DNA of 64,000 nucleotides from Propionibacteriales bacterium (GTDB taxonomy: Bacteria; Actinomycetota; Actinomycetes; Propionibacteriales; Nocardioidaceae): the NCBI GenBank assembly GCA_026392465.1, contig JAPLCA010000026.1:1-64000 (forward strand), written 5' to 3'. The translations under genes were made by a program, and so were the position numbers. Positions 7,418 through 17,070 of the stretch are shown in pieces (within the stretch, counting starts at the first letter, position 1; each line of letters opens with the position of its first letter). The notes beneath the pieces are model-generated. The model made no database searches and had not been told where the DNA came from. It was given only the letters and a program-made list of their open reading frames with translations.

Positions 7418-9574
7418 GTGCCCCACGACCAGGTCGCGCAGGTCCCGACGACCGACTCCCACTGCCCGTACTGCGCACTGCAGTGCGCGCAGCGGCTCGG
7501 CGGCCACCCGGTGGCCGCCGAGCCGCGGGACTTCCCCACGAACCGTGGCGGGCTCTGCCAGAAGGGGTGGACGTCGGGCGAGCTGCTGCGCACCCCCGAC
7601 CGGCTCACCCAGCCGCTGCGTCGCACGGCCGACGGGCTCGTCCCGACCACCTGGGACGACGCGCTCGACGACATCGCGGCCCGCGTGCAGACGCTGCGAG
7701 CAGACCACGGTCCCGACGCGGTCGCGGTGTTCGGCGGCGGCGGGCTCACCAACGAGAAGGCGTACCAGCTCGGCAAGTTCGCGCGGCTGGCGCTGCGGAC
7801 CCGCCTCGTCGACTACAACGGGCGGTTCTGCATGGCGTCGGCCGCCGCCGCGGCCAACCGCAGCCTGGGTGTCGACCGGGGCCTGCCGTTCCCGCTGACC
7901 GACCTCGACGACGCCGACGCGGTGCTGCTGCTGGGCAGCAACCTCGCCGACACGATGCCGCCGTCGGTGCAGCACCTCGCGGGACCGCGGTCGCGTGGCG
8001 GTCTCGTCGTCGTCGACCCACGGCGTTCGGCCACGGCCCGGCTCTGCGACGACGGCGCGGGCACGCACCTGCAGCCCCTGCCGGGCACCGACCTCGTGCT
8101 GCTGCTCGGCCTGCTGCACGTGGTGCTGGGCGAGGGACTCGCCGACGTCGCCTACCTGCGCGACCGCGTCGACGGGGTCGAGGAGGTGCGCCGCTCGGTG
8201 GCGGCGTGGTGGCCCGAGCGGGTCGAGACGGTCACGGGCGTGGCGGCCGGTCAGCTGCGCGACGTGGCCCGCCGACTCGCCGCCGCGTCACCGCACCGCG
8301 GCGGCCGAGGCGCGTACGTGCTCACGGGCCGCGGCGTGGAGCAGCACGTCGACGGCACGGACACGGTCAGCGCGGCGATCTCCCTCGCGCTCGCGCTCGG
8401 CCTGCCCGGCGCACGACGCGGGGGTTACGGTGCGATCACCGGCCAGGGCAACGGCCAGGGCGGCCGCGAGCACGGCCAGAAGGCCGACCAGCTCCCGGGC
8501 TACCGCTCGATCGAGGACCCCGCCGACCGGGCGCACGTCGCCGCGGTGTGGGGCGTCGACCCCGAGCTCCTCCCCCGGTCCGGCGTCCCGGCGGTCCAGC
8601 TGCTCTCGTCGCTCGGCACCCAGGACGGGCCGCGCGGCCTGTTCGTGCACGGCAGCAACGTCGCGGTCAGCGCGCCGCGGGCGGGTGCCGTGCGCGACCG
8701 GCTCGCGGCCCTCGACCTGCTCGTCGTCTGCGACGTCGTCCCGTCCGAGACCGCCCTGCTCGCCGACTACGTCCTCCCCGTCACGCAGTGGGCCGAGGAG
8801 GAGGGCACGATGACCAGCCTCGAGGGTCGGGTGCTGCGCCGCCGACGCCACCTCGACCCGCCGGCGCTCGTGCGCGACGAGCTGTGGATCTGGGCCGAGC
8901 TGGCACGACGTCTGGACGCCCCCGGCACGTGGTCCACGGACGCGTCGGCCGTCTTCGACGAGCTCGCCCGGGCGAGTGCCGGCGGTCGCGCCGACTACGC
9001 CGGGCTGAGCCACACCCGCCTCGACACGGGCGAGGCGCTGCACTGGCCGTGCCCCGACCCGGACCACCCGGGCACCCCGCGGCTGTTCGCCGACCGCTTC
9101 GCGACGCCGTCGGGCCGGGCCCGGATGGTGCCGGTGCGACCGGTCGGGCCCGACGACGACGTCCGCGCCGACGCGCCGCTGCACCTCGTGACCGGCCGGC
9201 TCCTCGCGCACTACCAGTCGGGGGCGCAGACCCGTCGCGTCCCGGCCCTGTGCGACGCGGCCGGCGGACCGCACGTCGAGCTGCACCCGAGCCTCGCCGC
9301 GCGGCTCGGTCTCGACGGGGCCGAGCTCGTCCGCGTGACGTCGGCCCGCGGCTCGATGGTCGCGCCCGCACGCATCACCCGCGACGTGCGGCCCGACACC
9401 GTGTTCGTCCCGTTCCACTTCGCCGGGGACAGCCTGGTCAACGCGCTCACCAACGACGCGACCGACCCCGTGTCCGGCATGCCCGAGTTCAAGGTGTGCG
9501 CGGTCCGCGTCGAGCGGGTCGCCGACGACGCCGGGCCGTCACCCGCCCGCGTGCTGCAGGAGGTCGAGTCGTGA
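7418..9574 (+). CDS. nasA: Assimilatory nitrate reductase catalytic subunit (molybdopterin)
   Basis: The 718-residue molybdopterin oxidoreductase reduces nitrate to nitrite. The N-terminal 4Fe-4S site is HCPYCALQC plus GLCQKG (about 47). The probable Mo-ligand Cys lies in YNGRFCMAS (about 138). The C-terminal molydopterin-dinucleotide domain carries [14 protein letters not shown] and [15 protein letters not shown]. No C-terminal 2Fe-2S domain is fused; that role falls to the next gene, which overlaps by 4 bp (GTGA). GTG at 7418 is the start. Confidence 0.94.
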   Translation: MPHDQVAQVPTTDSHCPYCALQCAQRLGGHPVAAEPRDFPTNRGGLCQKGWTSGELLRTPDRLTQPLRRTADGLVPTTWDDALDDIAARVQTLRADHGPDAVAVFGGGGLTNEKAYQLGKFARLALRTRLVDYNGRFCMASAAAAANRSLGVDRGLPFPLTDLDDADAVLLLGSNLADTMPPSVQHLAGPRSRGGLVVVDPRRSATARLCDDGAGTHLQPLPGTDLVLLLGLLHVVLGEGLADVAYLRDRVDGVEEVRRSVAAWWPERVETVTGVAAGQLRDVARRLAAASPHRGGRGAYVLTGRGVEQHVDGTDTVSAAISLALALGLPGARRGGYGAITGQGNGQGGREHGQKADQLPGYRSIEDPADRAHVAAVWGVDPELLPRSGVPAVQLLSSLGTQDGPRGLFVHGSNVAVSAPRAGAVRDRLAALDLLVVCDVVPSETALLADYVLPVTQWAEEEGTMTSLEGRVLRRRRHLDPPALVRDELWIWAELARRLDAPGTWSTDASAVFDELARASAGGRADYAGLSHTRLDTGEALHWPCPDPDHPGTPRLFADRFATPSGRARMVPVRPVGPDDDVRADAPLHLVTGRLLAHYQSGAQTRRVPALCDAAGGPHVELHPSLAARLGLDGAELVRVTSARGSMVAPARITRDVRPDTVFVPFHFAGDSLVNALTNDATDPVSGMPEFKVCAVRVERVADDAGPSPARVLQEVES

Positions 9575-11043
9575 GGATCGTCGTGGTGGGTGCCGGGATG
9601 GTCGGCCACCGGTTCGTCGAGGAGACGCTGCGGCTCGACCCCGCGGCCGACGTGGTGCTGCTGGGCGAGGAGTCCTACGAGCCGTACAACCGCGTCCTGC
9701 TGTCGGAGCTGGTCGCGGGCCGTACCGACCTCGCGGCGCTGACGCTGCCCGAGGCGTCCGGCGCACGGGTCCGGCGCGGCGTGCGGGCGGTCGAGCTCGA
9801 CGTCGCCGCCCGTCGGGTGCTCCTCGACGACGGGTCCTGCGAGCCGTGGGACCACCTCGTGCTGGCCGTGGGGGCGCGAGCCCGGGTGCTGCCGCTGGCA
9901 GGTCTGGACGCCGGCGGCGGCCGGCTCGTCGGCGGCGCGCACGTGCTGCGCACGGTCGACGACGCGCGCGGCGTCGTCGCCGGGGCGCTCAACGCCCGGC
10001 GCGCGTGCGTGGTCGGGGCCGGGGCGATCGGCGTCGAGGTCGCGTGCGGGCTGCGTCGGCGCGGCCTGGACGTGACGGTGCTGGCGTCCCGCGACGGCGT
10101 GCTCGACCGCGACCTCGACCCGCGCGTGTCCGCCGTCGCGACCCGCACGCTGCGCGACCTCGACGTCGCGGTGGTGCCGCAGGCCGGCGTGCGGGCGGTC
10201 GACGTCGCCCACGGGCACGTCGACGCGGTGGTCCTCGGCGACGGGACGCGCGTGCCGACCGACCTCCTCGTGCTCGCGACCGGGTCCGTCCCGCGGACCG
10301 AGCTGGCCGTCGAGGCCGGGCTCACGGTGCGCCACGGGATCGTCGTCGATGCCGACCTGCGCACCAGCGACCCGACCGTCAGCGCGATCGGCGACTGCGC
10401 CGAGACGCCGGACGGCGTGAGCGGCCTGGTCGCCCCGGGCTGGGCGCAGGCCGATGCGCTCGCCGCGCGCCTCGTGCGCGACCGTCCCGTGCCGACGCTC
10501 CCGGTGCAGGGCGCGACCCTGCGACTGAAGGCCGTCGGCCTCGACGTCGTCACGGCGGGCACGCGCGCGTCGACGGCGCACGAGGACGACCGCGTCCTGG
10601 CCCTCGACGACGCCGGCGCCCGGCGCTACGTGGAGGTCGTGGTCCGCCAGGGGACGCTCGTCGGGATGACGTGCGTCGGGTCGCCCGAGCTGGCCGCGCG
10701 GCTCTCCGTGCAGCTCGACCGCCCGGGCGTCGTCCCGCCCGACCCGCTCCAGCTCCTCGTCGGCGCGCCCGAGGACCAGCCGGGCTCCCCCACGACGATG
10801 CCGTCGAGCACGACGGTGTGCCGCTGCAACGGGGTCACGAAGGCCGACGTCGTCGCCGCGTGGGACGGCGGCTGCTGCACGGTCGACGAGGTGGTGACGA
10901 CCACGCGCGCAACCACGGGGTGCGGCGGCTGCCGCACCCTCGTGTGCGGTCTCGTCGACTGGCTGCAGGAGGTCGACCCGGCCGTCCCGGCGACCTCACA
11001 GGAGGCCCTCGCCGTGCGTGAGCGAGGTGTTGCAGCGCGGTAA
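9571..11043 (+). CDS. nasC: FAD/NAD(P)-dependent oxidoreductase with C-terminal BFD-type 2Fe-2S domain (nitrate reductase electron donor)
   Basis: The 490-residue flavoprotein resembles the N-terminal half of NirB. It has an FAD dinucleotide fold (VVVGAGMVGHRFVEE), an NAD(P) fold (VVGAGAIGVEVACGL, about 150) and a closing BFD-like cluster, CRCNGV (about 416) and GCGGCRTLVCG (about 450). It probably passes electrons from NAD(P)H to NasA. The GTG start overlaps the nasA stop, indicating translational coupling. The symbol is by role, following Klebsiella/Bacillus usage; confidence in the electron-donor role is good, in the name less so. Confidence 0.83.
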   Translation: MRIVVVGAGMVGHRFVEETLRLDPAADVVLLGEESYEPYNRVLLSELVAGRTDLAALTLPEASGARVRRGVRAVELDVAARRVLLDDGSCEPWDHLVLAVGARARVLPLAGLDAGGGRLVGGAHVLRTVDDARGVVAGALNARRACVVGAGAIGVEVACGLRRRGLDVTVLASRDGVLDRDLDPRVSAVATRTLRDLDVAVVPQAGVRAVDVAHGHVDAVVLGDGTRVPTDLLVLATGSVPRTELAVEAGLTVRHGIVVDADLRTSDPTVSAIGDCAETPDGVSGLVAPGWAQADALAARLVRDRPVPTLPVQGATLRLKAVGLDVVTAGTRASTAHEDDRVLALDDAGARRYVEVVVRQGTLVGMTCVGSPELAARLSVQLDRPGVVPPDPLQLLVGAPEDQPGSPTTMPSSTTVCRCNGVTKADVVAAWDGGCCTVDEVVTTTRATTGCGGCRTLVCGLVDWLQEVDPAVPATSQEALAVRERGVAAR

Positions 11044-11082
11044 CCGGCGGCGTCGGGACCCGACACACGCCCTGCCTAGCGT
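11029..11082 (+). promoter_or_regulatory. Putative GlnR-type box and leaderless promoter of nirB
   Basis: GTTGC-AGCGCG-GTAAC (11029-11044) fits the actinobacterial GlnR pattern GTNAC-N6-GAAAC closely and overlaps the stop of the preceding gene. A TAGCGT hexamer (11077-11082) lies 7 nt before the nirB ATG, the spacing of a leaderless promoter. This suggests nitrogen-controlled transcription restarting at nirB. Confidence 0.5.
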
Positions 11083-11089
11083 CGTCGAC

Positions 11090-13663
11090 ATGGAACGCAG
11101 CACCCTGGTCGTGGCCGGAGCCGGCATGGTCGCCCGACGTCTCGTCGAAGCCCTCGTGGAGCGCGACGCGACCTCGCGGTGGGACGTGGAGGTCTACGGC
11201 GAGGAGGTGCACGCGCCCTACGACCGGGTGGCGCTGACCAGCTACTTCGGCCTCTCCGGCCCCGAGGAGCTGCTGCTCGGCGACGCGTCGCTGTGGGACA
11301 CGCCCGGCGTCACGCTGCACACCGGCACGGCGGTCGAGTCGGTCGACGCGGCGGCGCGCACGGTCGTCGTCGGCGGCCGGGAGCGGCGCTACGACGCCCT
11401 CGTCCTGGCCACCGGCTCGTACGCCGCGGTGCCGCCGGTGGAGGGGGCCGACCTGCGGGGCTGCTTCGTCTACCGCACCGTCGACGACCTCGACGCCCTC
11501 CGCGCCTGGGTGTCCGAGCGCGGCGAGGCGCTGGGCCGCCCCGTGCGCGGCGCGGTCGTCGGCGGCGGGCTGCTGGGCCTGGAGGCCGCCGGTGCCCTGA
11601 CCACGCTCGGCACCGACACGACGGTGGTGGAGTTCGCCGACCGGCTCATGCCGGTCCAGGTCGACGCGGGCGGCGGCGAGGCGCTGCGTCGACTGGTCGA
11701 GGGTCTCGGCGTCGCCGTCCGCACGTCCACCGCCACGTCGCGCGTGGTCGCCGACGACGCCGGCCGCGTGACGCGCATGGAGTTCGCCACCGGCGACCCG
11801 CTCGACGTCGACGTCGTCGTGTTCGCCACCGGCGTGCGTCCGCGGGACGAGCTCGCCCGCGGAGCCGGGCTGGCGGTGCACCCACGCGGCGGCGTGCTCG
11901 CCGACGCGGCGTGCCGTACGAGCGACCCCGCCGTCTACGCGGTCGGCGAGGTCGCGTGCGTGTCCGACCGGGTCTGGGGGCTGGTCGGGCCGGGCTACAC
12001 GATGGCGGAGGTGGTGGCCGACCGCCTGCTCGGCGGCGAGGCCACGTTCGCCGACGCCGACCTGTCGACGAAGCTCAAGCTGCTCGGGGTCGACGTCGCC
12101 AGCTTCGGCGACGCCTTCGGGACCACGCCGGACAGCCTCGAGGTCGTCTACGCCGACCCCGTGCAGGGCCTGTACAAGAAGCTCGTCCTCAGCGACGACG
12201 CCTCGACCCTCCTGGGTGGCGTGCTCGTGGGCGACGCGTCCGCGTACGGCAGCCTGCGCCCGCTCGTGGGGCACCCGCTCGGCGGAGACCCGGCCGCCTG
12301 GCTGCTGCCGGAGTCGGCGGAGGGACCGACGACGGGCGCGCTGCCCGACGCGGCGACCGTCTGCTCGTGCAACAACGTCACGGCCGGCACGGTGCGCTGC
12401 GCCGTGACCGAGCAGGGCTGCACCGACGTGGCCGGGGTGAAGGCGTGCACGAAGGCCGGCACGAGCTGCGGCTCGTGCGTGCCGATGGTCAAGCAGCTGC
12501 TGCAGGCCCAGCTCGCCGAGGCGGGCATCGAGGTCGGGAACGACCTGTGCGAGCACTTCTCGCTCAGCCGCGCCCAGCTGTTCGACGTCGTGCGGGTGAG
12601 CGGGATCCGCACGTTCAGCGAGCTGCTCGCCGCGCACGGCCGGGGCCGCGGCTGCGACGTCTGCCGCCCGGTGGCCGCGTCGATCCTCGCGTCGCTGTAC
12701 CAGGAGCACGTGCTCGACGGCGAGCGCGCCGCCCTGCAGGACACGAACGACCACGTCATGGCCAACATGCAGAAGGACGGCACCTACTCGGTCGTGCCGC
12801 GCATCCCGGGCGGTGAGGTGACGCCGGAGGGGCTCATCGTCATCGGCCAGGTCGCGCAGGACTTCGGCCTGTACACGAAGATCACGGGCGGCCAGCGCAT
12901 CGACCTGTTCGGCGCGCGCATCGAGCAGCTGCCCGCCATCTGGTCGCGCCTCGTCGACGCGGGGTTCGAGTCGGGCCACGCGTACGGCAAGTCCCTGCGC
13001 ACCGTGAAGTCGTGCGTGGGGTCGACGTGGTGCCGCTTCGGCGTGCAGGACTCGGTGGGTCTGGCCGTCGCGCTCGAGCTGCGCTACCGAGGCCTGCGCT
13101 CGCCGCACAAGATCAAGCTCGGCGTCTCCGGCTGCGCCCGCGAGTGCGCCGAGGCGCGCGGCAAGGACGTCGGCGTCATCGCCACCGACCAGGGCTGGAA
13201 CATGTACGTGGGCGGCAACGGCGGCTTCACGCCCCGGCACGCCCAGCTGTTCGCCGAGGACCTCACCACCGAGCAGCTCGTGCGCGCGATCGACCGCTTC
13301 CTCATGTACTACGTGCGCACCGCGGACCGGCTGCAGCGCACGGCGCCGTGGGTCGAGTCGGTCGAGGGCGGCATCGACGCGATCCGCGCCGTCGTGCTCG
13401 ACGACTCGCTCGGCATCGCCGCCGACCTCGACGCCGCGATGGACGCGCACGTGGGCGGCTACCGCGACGAGTGGGCCGCCACCCTCGAGGACCCCGAGAA
13501 GCTGCGCAAGTTCGCGTCGTTCGTCAACGCGCCCGACGTCGCCGACCCCGACCTCGCCTACGTGCCCGAGCGTGGCCAGAAGCGCCCCGCCACCGCCGAG
13601 GAGCGCGGCGTCGTCATCGGTGGACCCACCCTGCCCGTCCGTACCGCCGGAGGACCCCTGTGA
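11090..13663 (+). CDS. nirB: Nitrite reductase (NADH) large subunit
   Basis: The 857-residue siroheme enzyme reduces nitrite to ammonium. Domains in order: FAD/NAD-binding half (LVVAGAGMVARRLVEAL; second fold near 160), a BFD 2Fe-2S site (CSCNNVT at about 424, CGSC at about 463), and the sulfite/nitrite reductase half. That half carries the siroheme/4Fe-4S motifs SCVGSTWCRFG (about 641) and SGCARECAEARGKD (about 680), followed by WNMYVGGNGG. All four cluster Cys are present. nirD overlaps its stop. Siroheme supply is encoded two genes downstream. Confidence 0.96.
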   Translation: MERSTLVVAGAGMVARRLVEALVERDATSRWDVEVYGEEVHAPYDRVALTSYFGLSGPEELLLGDASLWDTPGVTLHTGTAVESVDAAARTVVVGGRERRYDALVLATGSYAAVPPVEGADLRGCFVYRTVDDLDALRAWVSERGEALGRPVRGAVVGGGLLGLEAAGALTTLGTDTTVVEFADRLMPVQVDAGGGEALRRLVEGLGVAVRTSTATSRVVADDAGRVTRMEFATGDPLDVDVVVFATGVRPRDELARGAGLAVHPRGGVLADAACRTSDPAVYAVGEVACVSDRVWGLVGPGYTMAEVVADRLLGGEATFADADLSTKLKLLGVDVASFGDAFGTTPDSLEVVYADPVQGLYKKLVLSDDASTLLGGVLVGDASAYGSLRPLVGHPLGGDPAAWLLPESAEGPTTGALPDAATVCSCNNVTAGTVRCAVTEQGCTDVAGVKACTKAGTSCGSCVPMVKQLLQAQLAEAGIEVGNDLCEHFSLSRAQLFDVVRVSGIRTFSELLAAHGRGRGCDVCRPVAASILASLYQEHVLDGERAALQDTNDHVMANMQKDGTYSVVPRIPGGEVTPEGLIVIGQVAQDFGLYTKITGGQRIDLFGARIEQLPAIWSRLVDAGFESGHAYGKSLRTVKSCVGSTWCRFGVQDSVGLAVALELRYRGLRSPHKIKLGVSGCARECAEARGKDVGVIATDQGWNMYVGGNGGFTPRHAQLFAEDLTTEQLVRAIDRFLMYYVRTADRLQRTAPWVESVEGGIDAIRAVVLDDSLGIAADLDAAMDAHVGGYRDEWAATLEDPEKLRKFASFVNAPDVADPDLAYVPERGQKRPATAEERGVVIGGPTLPVRTAGGPL

Positions 13664-14028
13664 CCACGTTCCTGGACGCACCCGACGCGCCCCCGACGCT
13701 CGTGCCCGTGTGCCGCCTCGACGACCTGCACCCGGACCGCGGTGCGGCCGCGCTCGTCGACGGCCGGCAGGTGGCGCTGTTCCGGCTCGCCGACACCGAC
13801 GAGGTGCGCGCGGTCTCCCACCGTGACCCGTTCACCGGGGCGAACGTCATCGCGCGCGGCCTGGTGGGCTCGCGCGGCGACGTCCCGATCATCGTGTCCC
13901 CGCTGCACAAGCAGGCCTTCGACCTGCGCACCGGACGCTGCCTCGACGACCCCGACGTGTCCCTCGACACCTACACCGTCGACGTCGTCGACGGTGTGGT
14001 GCACGTCGGCGTCCCGCAGACTGGGTGA
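13660..14028 (+). CDS. nirD: Nitrite reductase (NADH) small subunit, Rieske-like
   Basis: The 122-residue protein has the Rieske fold of NirD without the CxH cluster ligands: the region that would hold them reads SPLHKQAFDLRTGRCLDD. This is normal for NirD, which does not bind iron-sulfur. The GTG start at 13660 overlaps the nirB stop, and its own stop overlaps the next gene, so nirB, nirD, the regulator and the chelatase form one tight unit. Confidence 0.94.
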   Translation: MTTFLDAPDAPPTLVPVCRLDDLHPDRGAAALVDGRQVALFRLADTDEVRAVSHRDPFTGANVIARGLVGSRGDVPIIVSPLHKQAFDLRTGRCLDDPDVSLDTYTVDVVDGVVHVGVPQTG

Positions 14029-15146
14029 TCGTGAACGTCCTGCGTCCCGTCCTGTCCGGCACCGCGGTGCTGGTCACCGCCCAACGGCGTGCCGACGAGC
14101 TGTCCGGTGCCCTGCAGCGGCGCGGTGCCGAGGTGACGACCGCGTCGGCGCTCGGCGTGGAGTCCCACCTCGACGAGGCCGGTCTGCTGGCCGCGACCCG
14201 CGGGCTCGTCGCCGACCCGCCCGACGTGCTCGTCGTGACGACGGGCATCGGCTTCCGCGGCTGGCTGGACACGGCCGAGGCCTCGGGCCTGGGGCACGAC
14301 CTCGTCGAGGCCCTCGCGCAGACCCGCATCGTGGCCCGCGGGCCCAAGGCGCGCGGTGCCCTCCAGGCGGCGGGTCTCGTGCCCGACTGGGTGGCGGAGT
14401 CCGAGACGTCGGCCGAGATCGTGCAGCTCCTGCTGACGGAGGGTGTCGACGGCCTGCACGTGGCCGTGCAGCACCACGGCGCGGGCGACGACGGCATCGA
14501 GAAGGCGCTGCAGGGCGGCGGGGCGGTCACCACGACCCTCGTCGTCTACCGCTGGGGCCCGCCGCCGGACCCCGAGGCCGTCGAGCGCTCCGTGGTCGCG
14601 GCGACCGCGGGCGGGTACGACGCGGTCGTGTTCACCTCGGCGCCCGGCGCGTCGGCGTGGCTCGAGGTCGTGGAGCGGCACGACGGCCTCGACGCGCTGC
14701 ACGCCCTGGTCGCGGCCGACAGACTCACCCTCGCCGCCGTCGGACCGGTCACCGCGGAGCCGCTCGTCTCCCGCGGCTTCGACCCGTTGGTGCCGGAGCG
14801 GTACCGCCTCGGTGCCCTCGTGCGGGAGCTGATCGTGCACCTCGGCGAGGACGCGGCCGCGATCGCGCTGCCCGACGGCCAGCTGCGGCTGCACGCCACG
14901 ACCGCGACGCTCGACCACCAGCCGCTGCCGGTCTCCCCGAGCGGGCTCGCGGTGCTGCGCCTGCTCGCCGAACGCCCCGGGGCCGTGTGCAGCCGCGAGC
15001 AGCTGCTCGCCGTCCTGCCCGGGGAGTCGACCGACCCCCACACCGCGGAGATGGCCGTCGCGCGCCTGCGCGAGGCGATCGGCCGCTCCGCCGTCCTCAC
15101 CGTCGTCAAGCGGGGCTACCGCCTCGCCGTGCAGGAGCACCCATGA
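14025..15146 (+). CDS. nnaR: Uroporphyrinogen-III synthase-like protein with C-terminal winged helix (NnaR-type nitrate regulator)
   Basis: Residues 1 to about 265 form a HemD fold (LVTAQRRADELSGALQRRG; VVTTGIGFRGWL; FTSAPGASAWLE). Residues about 285-373 form an OmpR-type winged helix (SPSGLAVLRLLAERPGAVCSR; AEMAVARLREAIG; VVKRGYRL). This architecture matches Streptomyces and Mycobacterium NnaR, which acts with GlnR on nirB-type promoters. Whether this HemD domain still makes uroporphyrinogen III is unclear; it may instead sense a tetrapyrrole. GTG at 14025 overlaps nirD by 4 bp. Confidence 0.86.
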   Translation: MIVNVLRPVLSGTAVLVTAQRRADELSGALQRRGAEVTTASALGVESHLDEAGLLAATRGLVADPPDVLVVTTGIGFRGWLDTAEASGLGHDLVEALAQTRIVARGPKARGALQAAGLVPDWVAESETSAEIVQLLLTEGVDGLHVAVQHHGAGDDGIEKALQGGGAVTTTLVVYRWGPPPDPEAVERSVVAATAGGYDAVVFTSAPGASAWLEVVERHDGLDALHALVAADRLTLAAVGPVTAEPLVSRGFDPLVPERYRLGALVRELIVHLGEDAAAIALPDGQLRLHATTATLDHQPLPVSPSGLAVLRLLAERPGAVCSREQLLAVLPGESTDPHTAEMAVARLREAIGRSAVLTVVKRGYRLAVQEHP

Positions 15147-15898
15147 GCCCCCGTTCCACGAGCCCTCATCCCACGAACCCAGGCCGCACCCGTCCCGCGC
15201 TCGTCGCGACCAGCCACGGCACGTCCAGCCCGGCGGGTCGACGGGCCGTGCTCGGCCTCGTCGAGGCGGTGCGTCGGCGCCTGCCCGACGTCGACGTGCG
15301 CGACGCGTACGTCGACGTGCAGGAGCCGTCACCCGACGACGTCGTCGCGACGCTCGCCGGCCCCGCCGTCGTCGTGCCGCTGCTGCTGGCCCCGGGGTTC
15401 CACGTGCGGGTCGACGTCGCGCGCGCCGCGTCAGCGCCCGGCTGCGTCGCCGCGACCACGCTCGGGCCGGACGACCGGCTCGTGGGCGCGTTGGTGCGCC
15501 GGCTGCTCGAGGCCGGCACGCAGGACGCCGACGTCGTCGTCATGGCCTCCGCCGGCTCGAGCGACCCGGTCGCGCAGGCCTGCTTCGAGCAGGTGGCCCG
15601 CGACCTGAGCGTCGCCATCGGCCAGGTCGTGCCGCTCGGGTACGTCGGAGGCACCGGCCGTCCGCTCGCCGACGTCGTCGCCGACGCCAGGGCCCAGAAC
15701 GCCGACCGCCGGGTCGTCGTGTCGTCGCTGCTGATGGCGCCGGGGTTCTTCCACGACCGGGTGTCCCGCTGCGACGTGGACGTCGTCAGCCGCCCCCTGC
15801 TCGACGACGACCTCGCCGACCCCCGGCTCGTCGACCTCGTCGTCGACCGCTACGCCACCGCGGTGGCGGCTCAGGGGGCGCTGACCGGCACCGGGTGA
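15143..15898 (+). CDS. sirB: Sirohydrochlorin chelatase, CbiX/SirB family
   Basis: The 251-residue two-lobed chelatase would insert iron into sirohydrochlorin to make siroheme for NirB. The N-terminal lobe has LVATSHGTSSPAGRRAV, with the metal-binding His at about 24, and the second lobe has VVVSSLLMAPGFFHDRV, with a second His. The ATG overlaps the nnaR stop (ATGA). Its 3' end overlaps the convergent ligase gene by 28 bp. cbiX is the alternative symbol. Confidence 0.88.
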   Translation: MSPRSTSPHPTNPGRTRPALVATSHGTSSPAGRRAVLGLVEAVRRRLPDVDVRDAYVDVQEPSPDDVVATLAGPAVVVPLLLAPGFHVRVDVARAASAPGCVAATTLGPDDRLVGALVRRLLEAGTQDADVVVMASAGSSDPVAQACFEQVARDLSVAIGQVVPLGYVGGTGRPLADVVADARAQNADRRVVVSSLLMAPGFFHDRVSRCDVDVVSRPLLDDDLADPRLVDLVVDRYATAVAAQGALTGTG

Positions 15899-17031
15899 CC
15901 GGCGCGCATCTCCGCGACGAGCGAGGCGACGACGGCGTCGAGACGGCCGTCGTGCGCGTCCGCGACCCGACGCTGGCGCCGGTAGGACGGGCCGGTGCGC
16001 ACGATGTCGGCGATGCCGGCGAGCTCCTCGCTGCAGCCCAGCCGCTCCGCCACCGGCTCGAGGGTGACCAGGAGACGGGAGAGGTCGGCGGTCACGAGGT
16101 CCTCGCGCGCGTGCTGGTCGAGGATGAGCCAGGAGTCCATGCCGTAGCGCGCCGAGCGCCACTTGTTCTCCTGCGCGAACCACGGCGGCAGGTCGGGCAG
16201 GTCGCGGCCCGCGTCGAGCTCGCTCGAGAAGTGCTCGACGAGGCAGTGGGTGAGCGCCGAGATGCTGAGCAGCTCGCTCATCGTGGGGATCCCGTCGCAG
16301 ACGCGCACCTCGAGCGTGCCGAACTTCGGCGACGGGCGCAGGTCCCAGCGGATCTCGTCGAAGACGTCGATGACCCCCGTGGTCGTGAGGTCGTCGACGT
16401 AATGCTCGAGCTCGGACCACTGCTGGAAGTGGAACGGCAGACCCGCCGTCGGCAGCTGCTGGAACATCAGCGCGCGGTTCGACGCGTACCCCGTGGCCTC
16501 GCCGCCCCAGAACGGCGACGACGCGCTCAGCACCTGCAGGTGGCCGTAGTACGCGAGCATCGCGTTGCTGATGGGCAGCACCTTCGCGCGGTCCTCGATG
16601 CCGACGTGCACGTGGACGCCGTAGATGAGCATCTGGCGACCCCACCACTGGGTGCGGTCGATGAGCGTGGCGTACCGCTCCTTGTCGGTGACCTTCTGGT
16701 TGTCCCAGCGCGCGAACGGATGGGTGCCCGCGCTCATGAGCTCGACGCGCAGCGGGTCGGTGACCGTGCGGATCTCGTCGATCGCCTCCTGCAGGTCGGC
16801 ACCTGCCTCCGCGACCGTGCGCCGCACGCGCGAGACCACCTCGACGGTGTTGAGCAGCAGCTCCTGCCGGATCAGGGGGTGCTCACCTCCGCCGGCCGGG
16901 GCGACGGCGTCGAGCACGGTCTGGGCGACCTGGCGCAGGTCGCCCGAGTCGGCGTCGACGAGGGCGAGCTCCCACTCGATCCCGACGGACGAGCGCTCGG
17001 AGCGCGCGAAGGGAAGGTCCACGGCGTCCAT
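15871..17031 (-). CDS. Carboxylate-amine ligase, glutamate-cysteine ligase GCS2 family
   Basis: The 386-residue GCS2/YbdK-type ATP-dependent ligase joins a carboxylate (usually glutamate) to an amine (often cysteine). Motifs seen: SVGIEWELALVD (about 14), LLLNTVEVVS, WWGRQMLIYGVHVHVG (about 130-145) and GTLEVRVCDG. In mycothiol producers such enzymes can feed ergothioneine or unknown gamma-glutamyl products; no egt genes are adjacent, so the product is open. The ATG at 17031 precedes the conserved N-terminus. It is convergent with sirB. Confidence 0.87.
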   Translation of the reverse strand: MDAVDLPFARSERSSVGIEWELALVDADSGDLRQVAQTVLDAVAPAGGGEHPLIRQELLLNTVEVVSRVRRTVAEAGADLQEAIDEIRTVTDPLRVELMSAGTHPFARWDNQKVTDKERYATLIDRTQWWGRQMLIYGVHVHVGIEDRAKVLPISNAMLAYYGHLQVLSASSPFWGGEATGYASNRALMFQQLPTAGLPFHFQQWSELEHYVDDLTTTGVIDVFDEIRWDLRPSPKFGTLEVRVCDGIPTMSELLSISALTHCLVEHFSSELDAGRDLPDLPPWFAQENKWRSARYGMDSWLILDQHAREDLVTADLSRLLVTLEPVAERLGCSEELAGIADIVRTGPSYRRQRRVADAHDGRLDAVVASLVAEMRAGHPVPVSAP

Positions 17032-17070
17032 CCTGCCGCAGGTCCGGGCCCGAGGTCGTATCGTCCCAGC

